This document shows, one piece after another, positions 24,774-33,583 of a DNA stretch of 40,118 nucleotides. How positions within the stretch are numbered: the first letter of the stretch is position 1; every line of letters begins with the position of its first letter. The position numbers and the translations under genes were made by a program. The stretch comes from a bacterium (GTDB lineage Bacteria; Patescibacteriota; Minisyncoccia; Sungbacterales; HO2-52-23): NCBI GenBank assembly GCA_030697525.1, contig JAUYPW010000014.1, positions 1-40,118 of the forward strand. Direction: 5' to 3'. The notes under the pieces were generated by a model. That model worked only from the letters and a program-made list of their open reading frames with translations. It was not told the origin of the DNA and ran no database searches.

Positions 24774-26765
24774 ATGATCTTATTTCCAATTATCACCTCG
24801 ATACTTTCTATAATATTCGCCCTTGTTTTGGTTTATTTCATAAGACGTTACCCGGCGGGACATGGTAAACAGCTTTTGATATGGCAGGCCATAAAAGACG
24901 GTTCTAAGGCATACTTGAGGAGGCAAAACCGTACGGTTGCCATTGTGGCTTTTGTGCTGACAATCTTTTTGTGGATTGTCTTTGACATTACCACTGCCGC
25001 CGGTTTCCTGGTTGGCGCCATCGCCTCCGCTTTGGCAGGGTACCTTGGCATGACCACGGCTGTAGACACCAATGTACGAACAACCGAAGCTGCCAAAAAC
25101 GGACTTTCTAGAGCCTTCAGGGTATCTTTTCTGGGAGGTTCGGTAACCGGTTTTCTGGTCGTAGGACTGGCTCTTTTGTCGGTGAGTTTGTTTTATTACA
25201 TAACGCAAGATATCAATTCACTTGTTGGACTTGCTTTCGGAAGCTCGCTTATTTCTATCTTCGCTCGTCTGGGGGGAGGTATTTTTACCAAAGGGGCAGA
25301 CGTCGGAGCAGATTTGGTGGGAAAACTTGAAGCTGGTATTCCGGAGGATGACCCAAGAAATCCAGCCGTAATAGCTGACAATGTCGGAGACAATGTTGGT
25401 GATTGCGCGGGCATGGCCGCGGATCTTTTTGAAACCTATGCGGTAACAGCCATCGCCGCCATGCTTTTGGGGTCTTTGCTTTTTCCAGGAAATCAGACTT
25501 TGATTTTGCTGCCGCTTATTATAGGCGGAGTGGCCATCATAGCTTCGGTTTTGGGCAGTTTCGTGGTGAGAATAAAAGAAAAAGCCGGATCAACAAATAT
25601 CATGGGCGGGCTTTATAAAGGACTAATAGTCTCTTCAGTGGCCACCCTTTTAATTCTCTGGCCAATTTTTGCCAGCATATTAGAAGGAAGTTTGTTTAAA
25701 TCTTATTTCCTATCTTCAGTTGTCGGCATCTTGGTAACCGCATTTATCGTCATATTCACTGAATATTACACTTCCAAAAAATTCCGCCCCGTACAGGCGA
25801 TTGCCAGATCCTCCCTCACCGGACACGGAACAAATATAATCATGGGGCTGGCTTACTCTATGGAATCAACCGCTCTTCCCATACTTGCAATTTCGGCCGG
25901 AATACTTGCCGCTTTTTTACTTGGAGGACTTTATGGTGTTGCCCTGGCGGCCATGACCATGCTTGCCATGGCGGGTATAATCGTAGCCATAGATTCGTTT
26001 GGACCTATAACCGACAATGCCGGAGGAATTGCCGAGATGTCCGGACTTTCCGAAGAAGTGCGAAATGTAACCGACCAACTGGATGCTGTAGGAAATACAA
26101 CCAAAGCCGTCACCAAAGGATACGCCATAGCCTCCGCGGGACTTGCGGCCATAGTGCTTTTTGCTTCCTATACAGAAGAGCTTAGAAACTTTGGTAAGGC
26201 TGTTGTTTTCAACATCTCTGATCCTTACGTGCTGGTCGGTCTCTTTGTGGGCGGCATGATGCCTTATCTTTTTGGCTCTATTGGCATGAGAGCTGTCGGC
26301 AAAGCCGCGCAAAGCGTGGTGGAGGAAGTGCGCCGTCAATTTAAAGAAATACCAGGGATCATGGAGGGAACAGCCCTGCCGCAATACGATAAAGCCGTAG
26401 ATATAGTCACCAAAGCGGCCATAAGACAGATGATTTTACCAGCCTTAATACCGATTGTAATTCCGATTCTGCTTGTGCTGGTTTTGGGTTCAAATGCCGC
26501 TTTGGGTCTGGGAGGACTTCTGGTGGGTTCAATAATCACCGGACTTTTTATGGCAATTTCCATGACTTCGGGAGGCGCGGCTTGGGACAATGCCAAGAAA
26601 TATATTGAGGAAGGCAACTACGGTGGCAAAAAATCTTTTGCCCATCAGGCGGCAGTTACCGGAGATACGGTTGGTGATCCGTACAAAGATACGGTAGGAC
26701 CGGCTATAAATCCTATGATAAAGATAGTCAATATTGTGGCGCTATTGATTGCGAGATTGCTTTAA
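24774..26765 (+). CDS. hppA: Membrane-bound proton-translocating pyrophosphatase, K+-independent type
   Basis: [59 protein letters not shown] (Lys signature of K+-independent enzymes). Confidence 0.95.
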   Translation: MILFPIITSILSIIFALVLVYFIRRYPAGHGKQLLIWQAIKDGSKAYLRRQNRTVAIVAFVLTIFLWIVFDITTAAGFLVGAIASALAGYLGMTTAVDTNVRTTEAAKNGLSRAFRVSFLGGSVTGFLVVGLALLSVSLFYYITQDINSLVGLAFGSSLISIFARLGGGIFTKGADVGADLVGKLEAGIPEDDPRNPAVIADNVGDNVGDCAGMAADLFETYAVTAIAAMLLGSLLFPGNQTLILLPLIIGGVAIIASVLGSFVVRIKEKAGSTNIMGGLYKGLIVSSVATLLILWPIFASILEGSLFKSYFLSSVVGILVTAFIVIFTEYYTSKKFRPVQAIARSSLTGHGTNIIMGLAYSMESTALPILAISAGILAAFLLGGLYGVALAAMTMLAMAGIIVAIDSFGPITDNAGGIAEMSGLSEEVRNVTDQLDAVGNTTKAVTKGYAIASAGLAAIVLFASYTEELRNFGKAVVFNISDPYVLVGLFVGGMMPYLFGSIGMRAVGKAAQSVVEEVRRQFKEIPGIMEGTALPQYDKAVDIVTKAAIRQMILPALIPIVIPILLVLVLGSNAALGLGGLLVGSIITGLFMAISMTSGGAAWDNAKKYIEEGNYGGKKSFAHQAAVTGDTVGDPYKDTVGPAINPMIKIVNIVALLIARLL

Positions 26766-26774
26766 TCTGTGCTG

Positions 26775-26931
26775 TCGCAGGTCTCGGCCACACCCCTCGG
26801 AGACACGCAAAAATTTCCCAGCGAGAAATTTTTCTCAGGATTCGCCTCGCTCGTCCCGCTATTAGCGAGACACCCTGCCCGCTCGGCTCATCATGGTCTC
26901 CTCAAGGTATGGCCGAGACCGCTATTTCCAG
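26775..26931. repeat. Structured dispersed repeat element E (inverted relative to D)
   Basis: Reverse complement shares GGCCATACCTTGAGGAGACCATRATGAGCCGAGCGGGCAGGG and AGAAAAATTTCTCGCTGGGRAATTTTTGCGTGTCTCCGAGRGGTGTGGCCGAGA with element D. Confidence 0.85.
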
Positions 26932-26945
26932 CATATTAAAACCAC

Positions 26946-27608
26946 TCATTCCGAGTGGTTTATTTCTTTTTCCAAAATAGCGCCTGATTTTACAAATTCG
27001 CCAAAACTTATCTCTATGGCGTTTTTATATGCATCGGGAGGGACGGTTATACCAGACGACAATTCTTGTTGAATTGCCGTTTGGGTGGGAATCATTTCAT
27101 AAATCGGAAACCCCCTTTCGTTCTTCCCCACCTTCAACACATATATTCTTGATCTTTCATTAAGGAGCTGGCGAGTCGGGGGAACTGTACCATACAACAC
27201 GCTTCCAAAATAACCCTCCATGGTTTCGTGCACCGCAGTTAAAAAAGCTACCTGCCAACCGCTATTAAAATTGGCAATCATTGCTCCTTTGGATTTTCTC
27301 AAGATTTCGCTTGCGTGAGGATTGAGAAAAATAAACAGGGAGCCAAGAATAGGAACCTTTTTATGCAACCAATTAAGCCGTTTGAGGCTTAGCAGTTTCG
27401 TCTCGGTTAAGAAACCTATAAGATAAAATATGCCGATGGAAAATAAAAACCCTAAAACGTGAAAATCCCTCTGCCACAGTTTCTGCCATAGATGCTCATT
27501 CCAAAAATTGTCAAACTGGGAAACAGTAAAAATTACTATCTGGATGGGTAAATATATCAGAACAACCTGTATCAGGCCTTTTAAAACCCTCCATGTGTGT
27601 TTGCTCAT
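26946..27608 (-). CDS. Membrane protein, DUF502-like
   Basis: Two TM helices then soluble domain (NSGWQVAFLTAV...PIYEMIPTQTAIQQELSSGITVPP); SD AGGAGG before the ATG at 27608. Confidence 0.55.
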   Translation of the reverse strand: MSKHTWRVLKGLIQVVLIYLPIQIVIFTVSQFDNFWNEHLWQKLWQRDFHVLGFLFSIGIFYLIGFLTETKLLSLKRLNWLHKKVPILGSLFIFLNPHASEILRKSKGAMIANFNSGWQVAFLTAVHETMEGYFGSVLYGTVPPTRQLLNERSRIYVLKVGKNERGFPIYEMIPTQTAIQQELSSGITVPPDAYKNAIEISFGEFVKSGAILEKEINHSE

Positions 27609-27643
27609 TCGCACCTCCTCTTTTCAAAAACCCGATTTTATGC

Positions 27644-27649
27644 TATCAT
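27644..27649 (+). promoter_or_regulatory. Extended -10 element for tig, leaderless geometry
   Basis: TGC-TATCAT, 7 nt before the ATG at 27657. Confidence 0.6.
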
Positions 27650-27656
27650 CTTTATA

Positions 27657-28982
27657 ATGCAAAGTCAAGATCATAATTACGTTCTGAAAAATCTCCCGAA
27701 ATCCGAAATTGAATTGGAAATAAACATCCCGTTCTCCGAGCTTGAGCCACAAGTCAAAAGAGCGGCTATTTTGATTTCGGAAAAAATAAATATAGAAGGT
27801 TTTCGCAAAGGGAAAGCCCCGTATGAAATTATAAAAAACAAGGTTGGTGAGATGGCGATCTACGAAGAAGCTGCGGAACTTGCCGTAAGAAAAACTTATC
27901 CGGAAATTCTGGAGGAAATTTTCCAGAAAAACAAAACCGACGGAAAAGATTTTACACCCATCGGAAAACCAGAAATCACAATTACAAAAATTGCTCCGGG
28001 AAACGATTTGCAATACAAAGTTAAACTGGCTCTCCTGCCGGAAGTAAAATTAGGAGATTATAAAAACATTGCCGCGAAAACAAACAAAGATAAAAAGGAA
28101 GTTGTGGTAAGCGACGAAGAAATAGATAAAACTCTTCAATGGATTAGAGAATCAAGAGCGCCAGTGGTAACAGTTGATCGTCCGGCACAGAAAGAAGACT
28201 TGGTGGAGATAAATTTTGAGACCAGAGATAACGGGGTAAAGATAGCCGATGGAGACTCCAAAAACCATCCTCTCGTTTTGGGCAAGGGTAATTATCTGCC
28301 CGGTTTTGAAGATCATATAACCGGCATGAAGACAGGCGAGGAAAAAACTTTTAAAATCACTGCGCCTAAAGACTGGCATGATAAAAATTTGGCGGGAAAA
28401 GAGCTGGAGTTTAAAGTAAATTTAAAACTTGTTCAGGAAAGACGCTTGCCTGAACTTACGGATGATTTTGCCAAAAGTCTGGGTAAATTTGTTTCAATTG
28501 AAGAACTCAAAAAAAACATAGAGAGCGGCATGAGGCAGGAAAAAGAAGCCAAAGAAAAGCAGAGAATGCGAGTTTTGGCGATTGAGGAAATAGCCGAAGG
28601 TAGCAAAATGGATGTCCCGGATGTTTTAATAGAGAGGGAGCTGGACAAAATGCTGGCTGAACTTAAATCTGGTATAGAAAATATGGGTATGAGGTGGGAA
28701 GATTACTTGCTACAGATAAAGAAAAAACCGGAAGATTTGAGAAAAGACTGGAGAGCTGAAGCCGAAAAAAGAGTTAAGATAGCTTTGGTTTTAAGAGAGG
28801 TGGCCAAACAGGAGAATATAGAAATACCAGAAGACGAAATAAAAAATAAATCTGATGAATTTCTACGTCAATTCAAGACATCAAAGCAGGCGTCCCAAGA
28901 AATTGACCTCGAAGAATTGAGAAGCTATACTATGGGCATACTTAAAAACGAAAAGGTGTTTGAATTATTAGAAAAATCATAA
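27657..28982 (+). CDS. tig: Trigger factor
   Basis: FRKGKAPYEIIKNKVGEMAIYEEA ribosome-binding region; PGFEDHITGMKTGEEKTF PPIase; start chosen at 27657. Confidence 0.94.
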   Translation: MQSQDHNYVLKNLPKSEIELEINIPFSELEPQVKRAAILISEKINIEGFRKGKAPYEIIKNKVGEMAIYEEAAELAVRKTYPEILEEIFQKNKTDGKDFTPIGKPEITITKIAPGNDLQYKVKLALLPEVKLGDYKNIAAKTNKDKKEVVVSDEEIDKTLQWIRESRAPVVTVDRPAQKEDLVEINFETRDNGVKIADGDSKNHPLVLGKGNYLPGFEDHITGMKTGEEKTFKITAPKDWHDKNLAGKELEFKVNLKLVQERRLPELTDDFAKSLGKFVSIEELKKNIESGMRQEKEAKEKQRMRVLAIEEIAEGSKMDVPDVLIERELDKMLAELKSGIENMGMRWEDYLLQIKKKPEDLRKDWRAEAEKRVKIALVLREVAKQENIEIPEDEIKNKSDEFLRQFKTSKQASQEIDLEELRSYTMGILKNEKVFELLEKS

Positions 28983-29006
28983 CCATGTATGTTGTCATAT
29001 AATTTT

Positions 29007-29618
29007 ATGGAAACACAAAATCAATATCTAATCCCGACGGTCATAGAAAAATCGCAGTTTGGCGAGCGGGCTTATGATATTTACTCAAGACTCCTAAAAG
29101 AGAGAATTGTGTTTTTGACCGGGACGATTATGGACCCAATGGCTAACACCATTATCGCTCAACTTCTTTTTCTTGAATCGGAAGACGATAAAAAAGATAT
29201 AAAACTTTATATAAACTCTCCCGGCGGATCGGTACCGGCCACTCTGGCAATTTATGACACCATGCAGTATGTGAAGCCGGATGTAAGCACAATTTGTATC
29301 GGTATGGCAGCCTCGGGCGCCGCCCTGCTTCTTTCCTCCGGAGCTAAAGGCAAGAGGTTTGCCCTCCCCAATTCGGAACTGCTAATCCACCAGGTGATGG
29401 CCGGGGGAATTGGAGGACAGGCCACCGAGATTGAGATTTCGGCCAAACATATTTTACGCCTAAAACAACGTTTGAATGAAATTATGTCTAAGCATACCGG
29501 AAAGCCCTTGGCGCAAATTGAAAAAGATACCGACCGAGACTTCTATATGGACACAAAAGAAGCCAAAGAGTACGGACTGATTGATGAGATTATAAAGAGG
29601 AAGAACAACACAAAATAA
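29007..29618 (+). CDS. clpP: ATP-dependent Clp protease proteolytic subunit
   Basis: [60 protein letters not shown]: Ser/His/Asp triad intact. Confidence 0.95.
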   Translation: METQNQYLIPTVIEKSQFGERAYDIYSRLLKERIVFLTGTIMDPMANTIIAQLLFLESEDDKKDIKLYINSPGGSVPATLAIYDTMQYVKPDVSTICIGMAASGAALLLSSGAKGKRFALPNSELLIHQVMAGGIGGQATEIEISAKHILRLKQRLNEIMSKHTGKPLAQIEKDTDRDFYMDTKEAKEYGLIDEIIKRKNNTK

Positions 29619-29652
29619 AAAATCCCCCGGCCTGCGCTGGGGGATTTTGTTT
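29619..29652 (+). terminator. Intrinsic terminator
   Basis: AAAATCCCCC-ggcctgcgct-GGGGGATTTT. Confidence 0.85.
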
Positions 29653-29725
29653 TTATTTCGAAGCAAGGCGAGCGAAATGAAAAACAGCAGTTTTTCATTT
29701 TCGAGCCGTAGCTAAGAAACAAAGG
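29650..29725. repeat. Structured intergenic element C (candidate relative of A/B)
   Basis: Apical hairpin AAATGAAAAAC-AGCA-GTTTTTCATTT; flanks GCAAGGCGAGCGAAA and TTTCGAGCCGTAGCTAAGAAAC resemble the reverse complement of element B (CAAGGCGCGAGGAGGAAAT). Confidence 0.45.
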
Positions 29726-29737
29726 GTTTAATACCCT

Positions 29738-30211
29738 TTATTTTACAGAGGAACTGTCAGACTCTGTTTCGTATAGATCAAAAAAAATCTTTCTGGCGTT
29801 CTCTGGCAGCTGACTTACCTTGTCACGATATTTGGCGCGAAATATATCATAACCCGCAACCTTGCTGTATATCCATATTTTATTTGGATCAGGGCGCAAC
29901 AAATAGCGCTGGTCCCTTACCTTTTTATGACCCTTCTCGTTTCTTTCAATAGTAATCACCTGCTCAAGAGTGCCTTCTTTCCAATTAACGTCAAAGACAA
30001 CTATCTGGATCATCCAGTTGCCCTTATTGCTCGGTATAAATATCTTGCAGTATTTGGAAAAATGAAACTCTGATCCGTCTGAATCAATCATAACTTGCCA
30101 AGCGGAAGTCGTATCTTTTTTAGCTTCTCCGGCTAGGGTGTGGGAGTTTGAAAAAAATATCGCCAAAAACACGGCCGAAAATAAAAGACTTTTCAGAAGC
30201 AACTTTTTCAT
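29738..30211 (-). CDS. Exported hypothetical protein
   Basis: Signal peptide MKKLLLKSLLFSAVFLAIFFSNSHTLAGE; SD AAAGGAAG. Confidence 0.75.
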   Translation of the reverse strand: MKKLLLKSLLFSAVFLAIFFSNSHTLAGEAKKDTTSAWQVMIDSDGSEFHFSKYCKIFIPSNKGNWMIQIVVFDVNWKEGTLEQVITIERNEKGHKKVRDQRYLLRPDPNKIWIYSKVAGYDIFRAKYRDKVSQLPENARKIFFDLYETESDSSSVK

Positions 30212-30216
30212 CTTAA

Positions 30217-31671
30217 TTAACTTCCTTTCTGGGTTCCCGGATTAAGCGCCAATAAAATCTGGCTTATGCCCTTTTGATTAAATCCTTTGTATCCACCGCC
30301 GCGCCAGAGATGCTCCAGGTGGCTCCCTACCGCTCTATCTCTTTTGAAGCTGACAAATTGCTCCTCGGTGATTTTCTTAGCCTTAAGCAGTCTGTGGAGA
30401 GTTGTGTCCGGCACCGGCCAGCGCTCGCCTTCTGTAAAAGCCTGTCGGAGCATGGGCAAATCGCTGAAAGGATTCATCAGTTTATAATTAGCTGCGACAA
30501 AATCTTGTCTGAAACGATCAAAATTGCATTGTATTTCCAGATGATGCATGCCGGCCTGCATGATTGACTCCCCATGCAAAGCGCACCAAAGACCAATGGT
30601 GCCAAGTTCTTTTCTTGATTTCAGAGGTTCGTGCGCAAAATCATTCAGGACTTCTTCGGGTGACAAGTCCACATCGGCAAAAATCACCGCGTCACTTTCC
30701 GGATGATCTAGAATCTGCGCTCCCCAACCGGCCTCACATCCGGCATGAAATCTCTCGCGGCATTGAAAACCCAGGGTCTCAAATATTTTTACAAGAGTCC
30801 TAAAGTGCTTGCGCGAAGACCTAAAGGTATGATGATCATGATTACCCCAACCCAACCCAAGCTTATCCTGCCTCTCTTTCTGGAAATGCGCCGCGGCGTT
30901 TCTCTTTTGCCAGTAGTACCGCTCATCTGCCATGACAATTTCTGCCGCCATGCCGGAGCCTACCAATTTAACCAGGCCTTCCGCATAATTAAGAACTTCA
31001 CGCATCCTTCTCTTTTCACACGTATGGAGAAGTAGGCCGCTGGTATTATAATCCGCGGCTGGATAGCGGAATCTCTGCAGGTGCCAAAGACGGATGGCAT
31101 CTCTTATCATATCCTCACGTTTAGGATCAAGACGTACCGGCGCTATTCCCCCATAACCCCTCCTTTGCGCTATCAAAAATGTCGGAGAATTATCCAAAAC
31201 AGCGACTCGGCAATAAGGACCCCACATTGAACCTTCAATAAATCCAAGTCTAGCCAATGAACCAAAACGGTTCTTAAAAATCTTGCTGAAAAAACTTAGT
31301 TCATCGCATTTTATAGCCACAGCCAGCACTTTTGTTTCTTTCTCATCCCAATTGACTGCTATTCTGGGTAAACGAGCGTTTGGATGGTAAAGAACAAACA
31401 TGGAATCTTTCAAAGGAACATCATCGTGACAGTAACCGGCCATCTGTAAATTACGGACAGATACGAGACTCCCACCGATTACAATATGATCAACCCAATC
31501 GATAAAATTCGTGCTTGTTTCCTCCAAAAGCCGTTCGCTGAAATTTTTGGCAAATTCATTCTTAAGTAAAAATTCGGCTAAAAAACTGTGTACCAACCTT
31601 TCTGCCTCCGGCCATTCTTTCCAATCAAAATTAGTCAAACCTTCTGTTTCTGGGCTCATCTCTGGGCTCAT
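30217..31671 (-). CDS. Large protein of unknown function (about 484 aa)
   Basis: Long uninterrupted ORF; ATG at 31671 preceded by SD AGGAG; no family recognised from motifs. Confidence 0.8.
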   Translation of the reverse strand: MSPEMSPETEGLTNFDWKEWPEAERLVHSFLAEFLLKNEFAKNFSERLLEETSTNFIDWVDHIVIGGSLVSVRNLQMAGYCHDDVPLKDSMFVLYHPNARLPRIAVNWDEKETKVLAVAIKCDELSFFSKIFKNRFGSLARLGFIEGSMWGPYCRVAVLDNSPTFLIAQRRGYGGIAPVRLDPKREDMIRDAIRLWHLQRFRYPAADYNTSGLLLHTCEKRRMREVLNYAEGLVKLVGSGMAAEIVMADERYYWQKRNAAAHFQKERQDKLGLGWGNHDHHTFRSSRKHFRTLVKIFETLGFQCRERFHAGCEAGWGAQILDHPESDAVIFADVDLSPEEVLNDFAHEPLKSRKELGTIGLWCALHGESIMQAGMHHLEIQCNFDRFRQDFVAANYKLMNPFSDLPMLRQAFTEGERWPVPDTTLHRLLKAKKITEEQFVSFKRDRAVGSHLEHLWRGGGYKGFNQKGISQILLALNPGTQKGS

Positions 31672-31835
31672 CTCTAGACTCCTCTCTATTATTCTAGTGT
31701 CAAAGAGCAATCCTGCTCTCCTATGCCCCTTATCCTATACCCGTTTTAGCAACTCTTGCAACTTTAAAACTTTTATGCTACTCTGGAGTTGTAATTAGTA
31801 GGAATATTTAGAATTAAAATTGAAAAGTAGGAATT

Positions 31836-31996
31836 ACACCTTTAGCTTTTTAGGAGTTTTAAGACTATTGTTAAAAACAGTGTTAATCAAAACTAATCCT
31901 TTTAATCATCTGTTTGTGTTAAAACTGAAGCTGTTCAGACTAGTTTAGTTTAACTTAAATTTAAACTCTTCTTAAAAAGCGCTAAAGGTTTAGTGT
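31836..31996 (+). promoter_or_regulatory. Candidate structured 5' leader (cis-regulatory RNA) of rny
   Basis: ACCTTTAGC..TTTTTA (31838-31852) pairs with TAAAAA.gc.GCTAAAGGT (31973-31989), enclosing about 120 nt with an inner hairpin CTGAA-GCTG-TTCAG (31925-31938); candidate promoter TTGCAA-17-TACTCT at 31756-31784. Confidence 0.5.
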
Positions 31997-32008
31997 CTGC
32001 TTTAATTT

Positions 32009-33538
32009 ATGGATACAATATTTATTATTTTAGGTAGCATTGTCCTTCTGGGTATTGGCCTCGGGGCGGGATACTACATCCGCCAGCTGGTCATGCAACA
32101 AAGAAAATCTTCCATAGAAGCCAGACTTAAAAAGCTGGTGGAAGATTCCAAAAGCGAGGCCAAAGAAACTATGCTGGAGGCCAAAGAAAAGGCCACCCGT
32201 ATTTTGGACGAAGCTAAAAACGAAGAGAAGGAAAGAGTCGGTCAGCTCCGTAAAATGGAGGAAAGAATTATGGAGCGGGAATCTCTTGTAGATAAGAGGC
32301 TCCAGCAGTTTGACCAAAAAGAAAAAGATTTTGAATTAAAACTGGAAAAGGTAAGGGTCATTAAAGCGGAGATAGATACAGCCCACGAGCGCCTGAATAA
32401 AGAGTTGGAACGCATGAGCGGCTTGTCCAGAGAAGAAGCCAAAAAAGAACTCATCACCAGAATAGAGAAAGATCAAAGCGATGATTTGATGGTAAGGATA
32501 AAGAAACTTGAGCAGAGCAGTATGGAAGAGCTGGAAAGAAAGGCCAAGAACATTCTCGCCACCCTGATCCAAAGACTGGCCTCCCCCACTACTTCGGAGA
32601 TTACCACCACCACTGTGTCTATTCCCTCTGATGATATGAAAGGTAAGATAATAGGACGCGAAGGAAGAAATATAAAAGCCCTTGAACGAGCCGCGGGGGT
32701 AGAGATAATTGTTGACGACACTCCCGGGTCTATAGTAATTTCCGCTTTTGATCCCGTAAGGAGACATATTGCCAAAATCGCACTGGAGAATTTGATTCAA
32801 GATGGGCGTATTCAGCCTGCCAGAATTGAGGAGATGGTGGATAAAGCAAGCCAAGAAATTGAAAAACAGATTAAGCAAGCCGGAGAACAAGCCGCTTATG
32901 AGGTCGGGGTTTTGGACCTTGATCCAAGACTGCTTACTCTTTTGGGAAGGTTAAAATTCCGCACAAGCTACGGCCAAAACGTTTTGCAACACTCGGTGGA
33001 GATGACTCACCTGGCCGGGATGCTGGCTCAAGAACTGGGAGCCGATCTGGCTATCACCAAAAAGGGCGCGCTACTTCACGACATAGGTAAAGCGGTGGAT
33101 CACGAAGTAACCGGAACCCATGTGGAGATTGGCCGCCGAATTTTGCAGAAATTCAATGTGGATCAGAAAGTTATCACAGCCATGCAGTCACATCATGAGG
33201 ATTATCCTTATGAGACTATTGAGTCTATTATCGTGCAGGTCGCGGATGCTATTTCCGCCTCCCGCCCGGGCGCCAGACGAGATACCTTAGAAAATTATCT
33301 AAAAAGACTGGAAGATTTGGAAAGAATCGCCAATTCTTTTGAGGGTGTCGAAAAATCTTATGCCATATCTGCCGGACGTGAGATAAGGATTTTTGTAACT
33401 CCAGATAAAATAAGTGATTTTGAATCCAGAGAACTTGCCCGAAAAATTGCCCAACAGGTTGAAAATGAACTAAAATATCCTGGGGAAATAAAGATAAATG
33501 TGATTAGAGAGATGAGGGCGATTGAATTTGCGAGATAG
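32009..33538 (+). CDS. rny: Ribonuclease Y
   Basis: N-terminal TM + long coiled coil; KH GKIIGREGRNIKALERAAGVEIIVDDTPG; HD GALLHDIGKAVDHEVTGTHVEIG. Confidence 0.96.
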   Translation: MDTIFIILGSIVLLGIGLGAGYYIRQLVMQQRKSSIEARLKKLVEDSKSEAKETMLEAKEKATRILDEAKNEEKERVGQLRKMEERIMERESLVDKRLQQFDQKEKDFELKLEKVRVIKAEIDTAHERLNKELERMSGLSREEAKKELITRIEKDQSDDLMVRIKKLEQSSMEELERKAKNILATLIQRLASPTTSEITTTTVSIPSDDMKGKIIGREGRNIKALERAAGVEIIVDDTPGSIVISAFDPVRRHIAKIALENLIQDGRIQPARIEEMVDKASQEIEKQIKQAGEQAAYEVGVLDLDPRLLTLLGRLKFRTSYGQNVLQHSVEMTHLAGMLAQELGADLAITKKGALLHDIGKAVDHEVTGTHVEIGRRILQKFNVDQKVITAMQSHHEDYPYETIESIIVQVADAISASRPGARRDTLENYLKRLEDLERIANSFEGVEKSYAISAGREIRIFVTPDKISDFESRELARKIAQQVENELKYPGEIKINVIREMRAIEFAR

Positions 33539-33548
33539 TGTAAATGAG

Positions 33549-33583
33549 AAAAGCCGCTCTGATTTTCCAGAGCGGCTTTGGTT
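33549..33583. terminator. Intrinsic terminator between convergent genes
   Basis: AAAGCCGCTCT-gattttcc-AGAGCGGCTTT. Confidence 0.85.

Noticed and set aside
32070-32090. CCGCCAGCTGG similarity in rny to the TCCGCCAGCTGGCGGA palindrome
   Set aside because: Only the left half matches (the sequence continues TCATG), so it is not palindromic and is likely coding coincidence (IRQLV).
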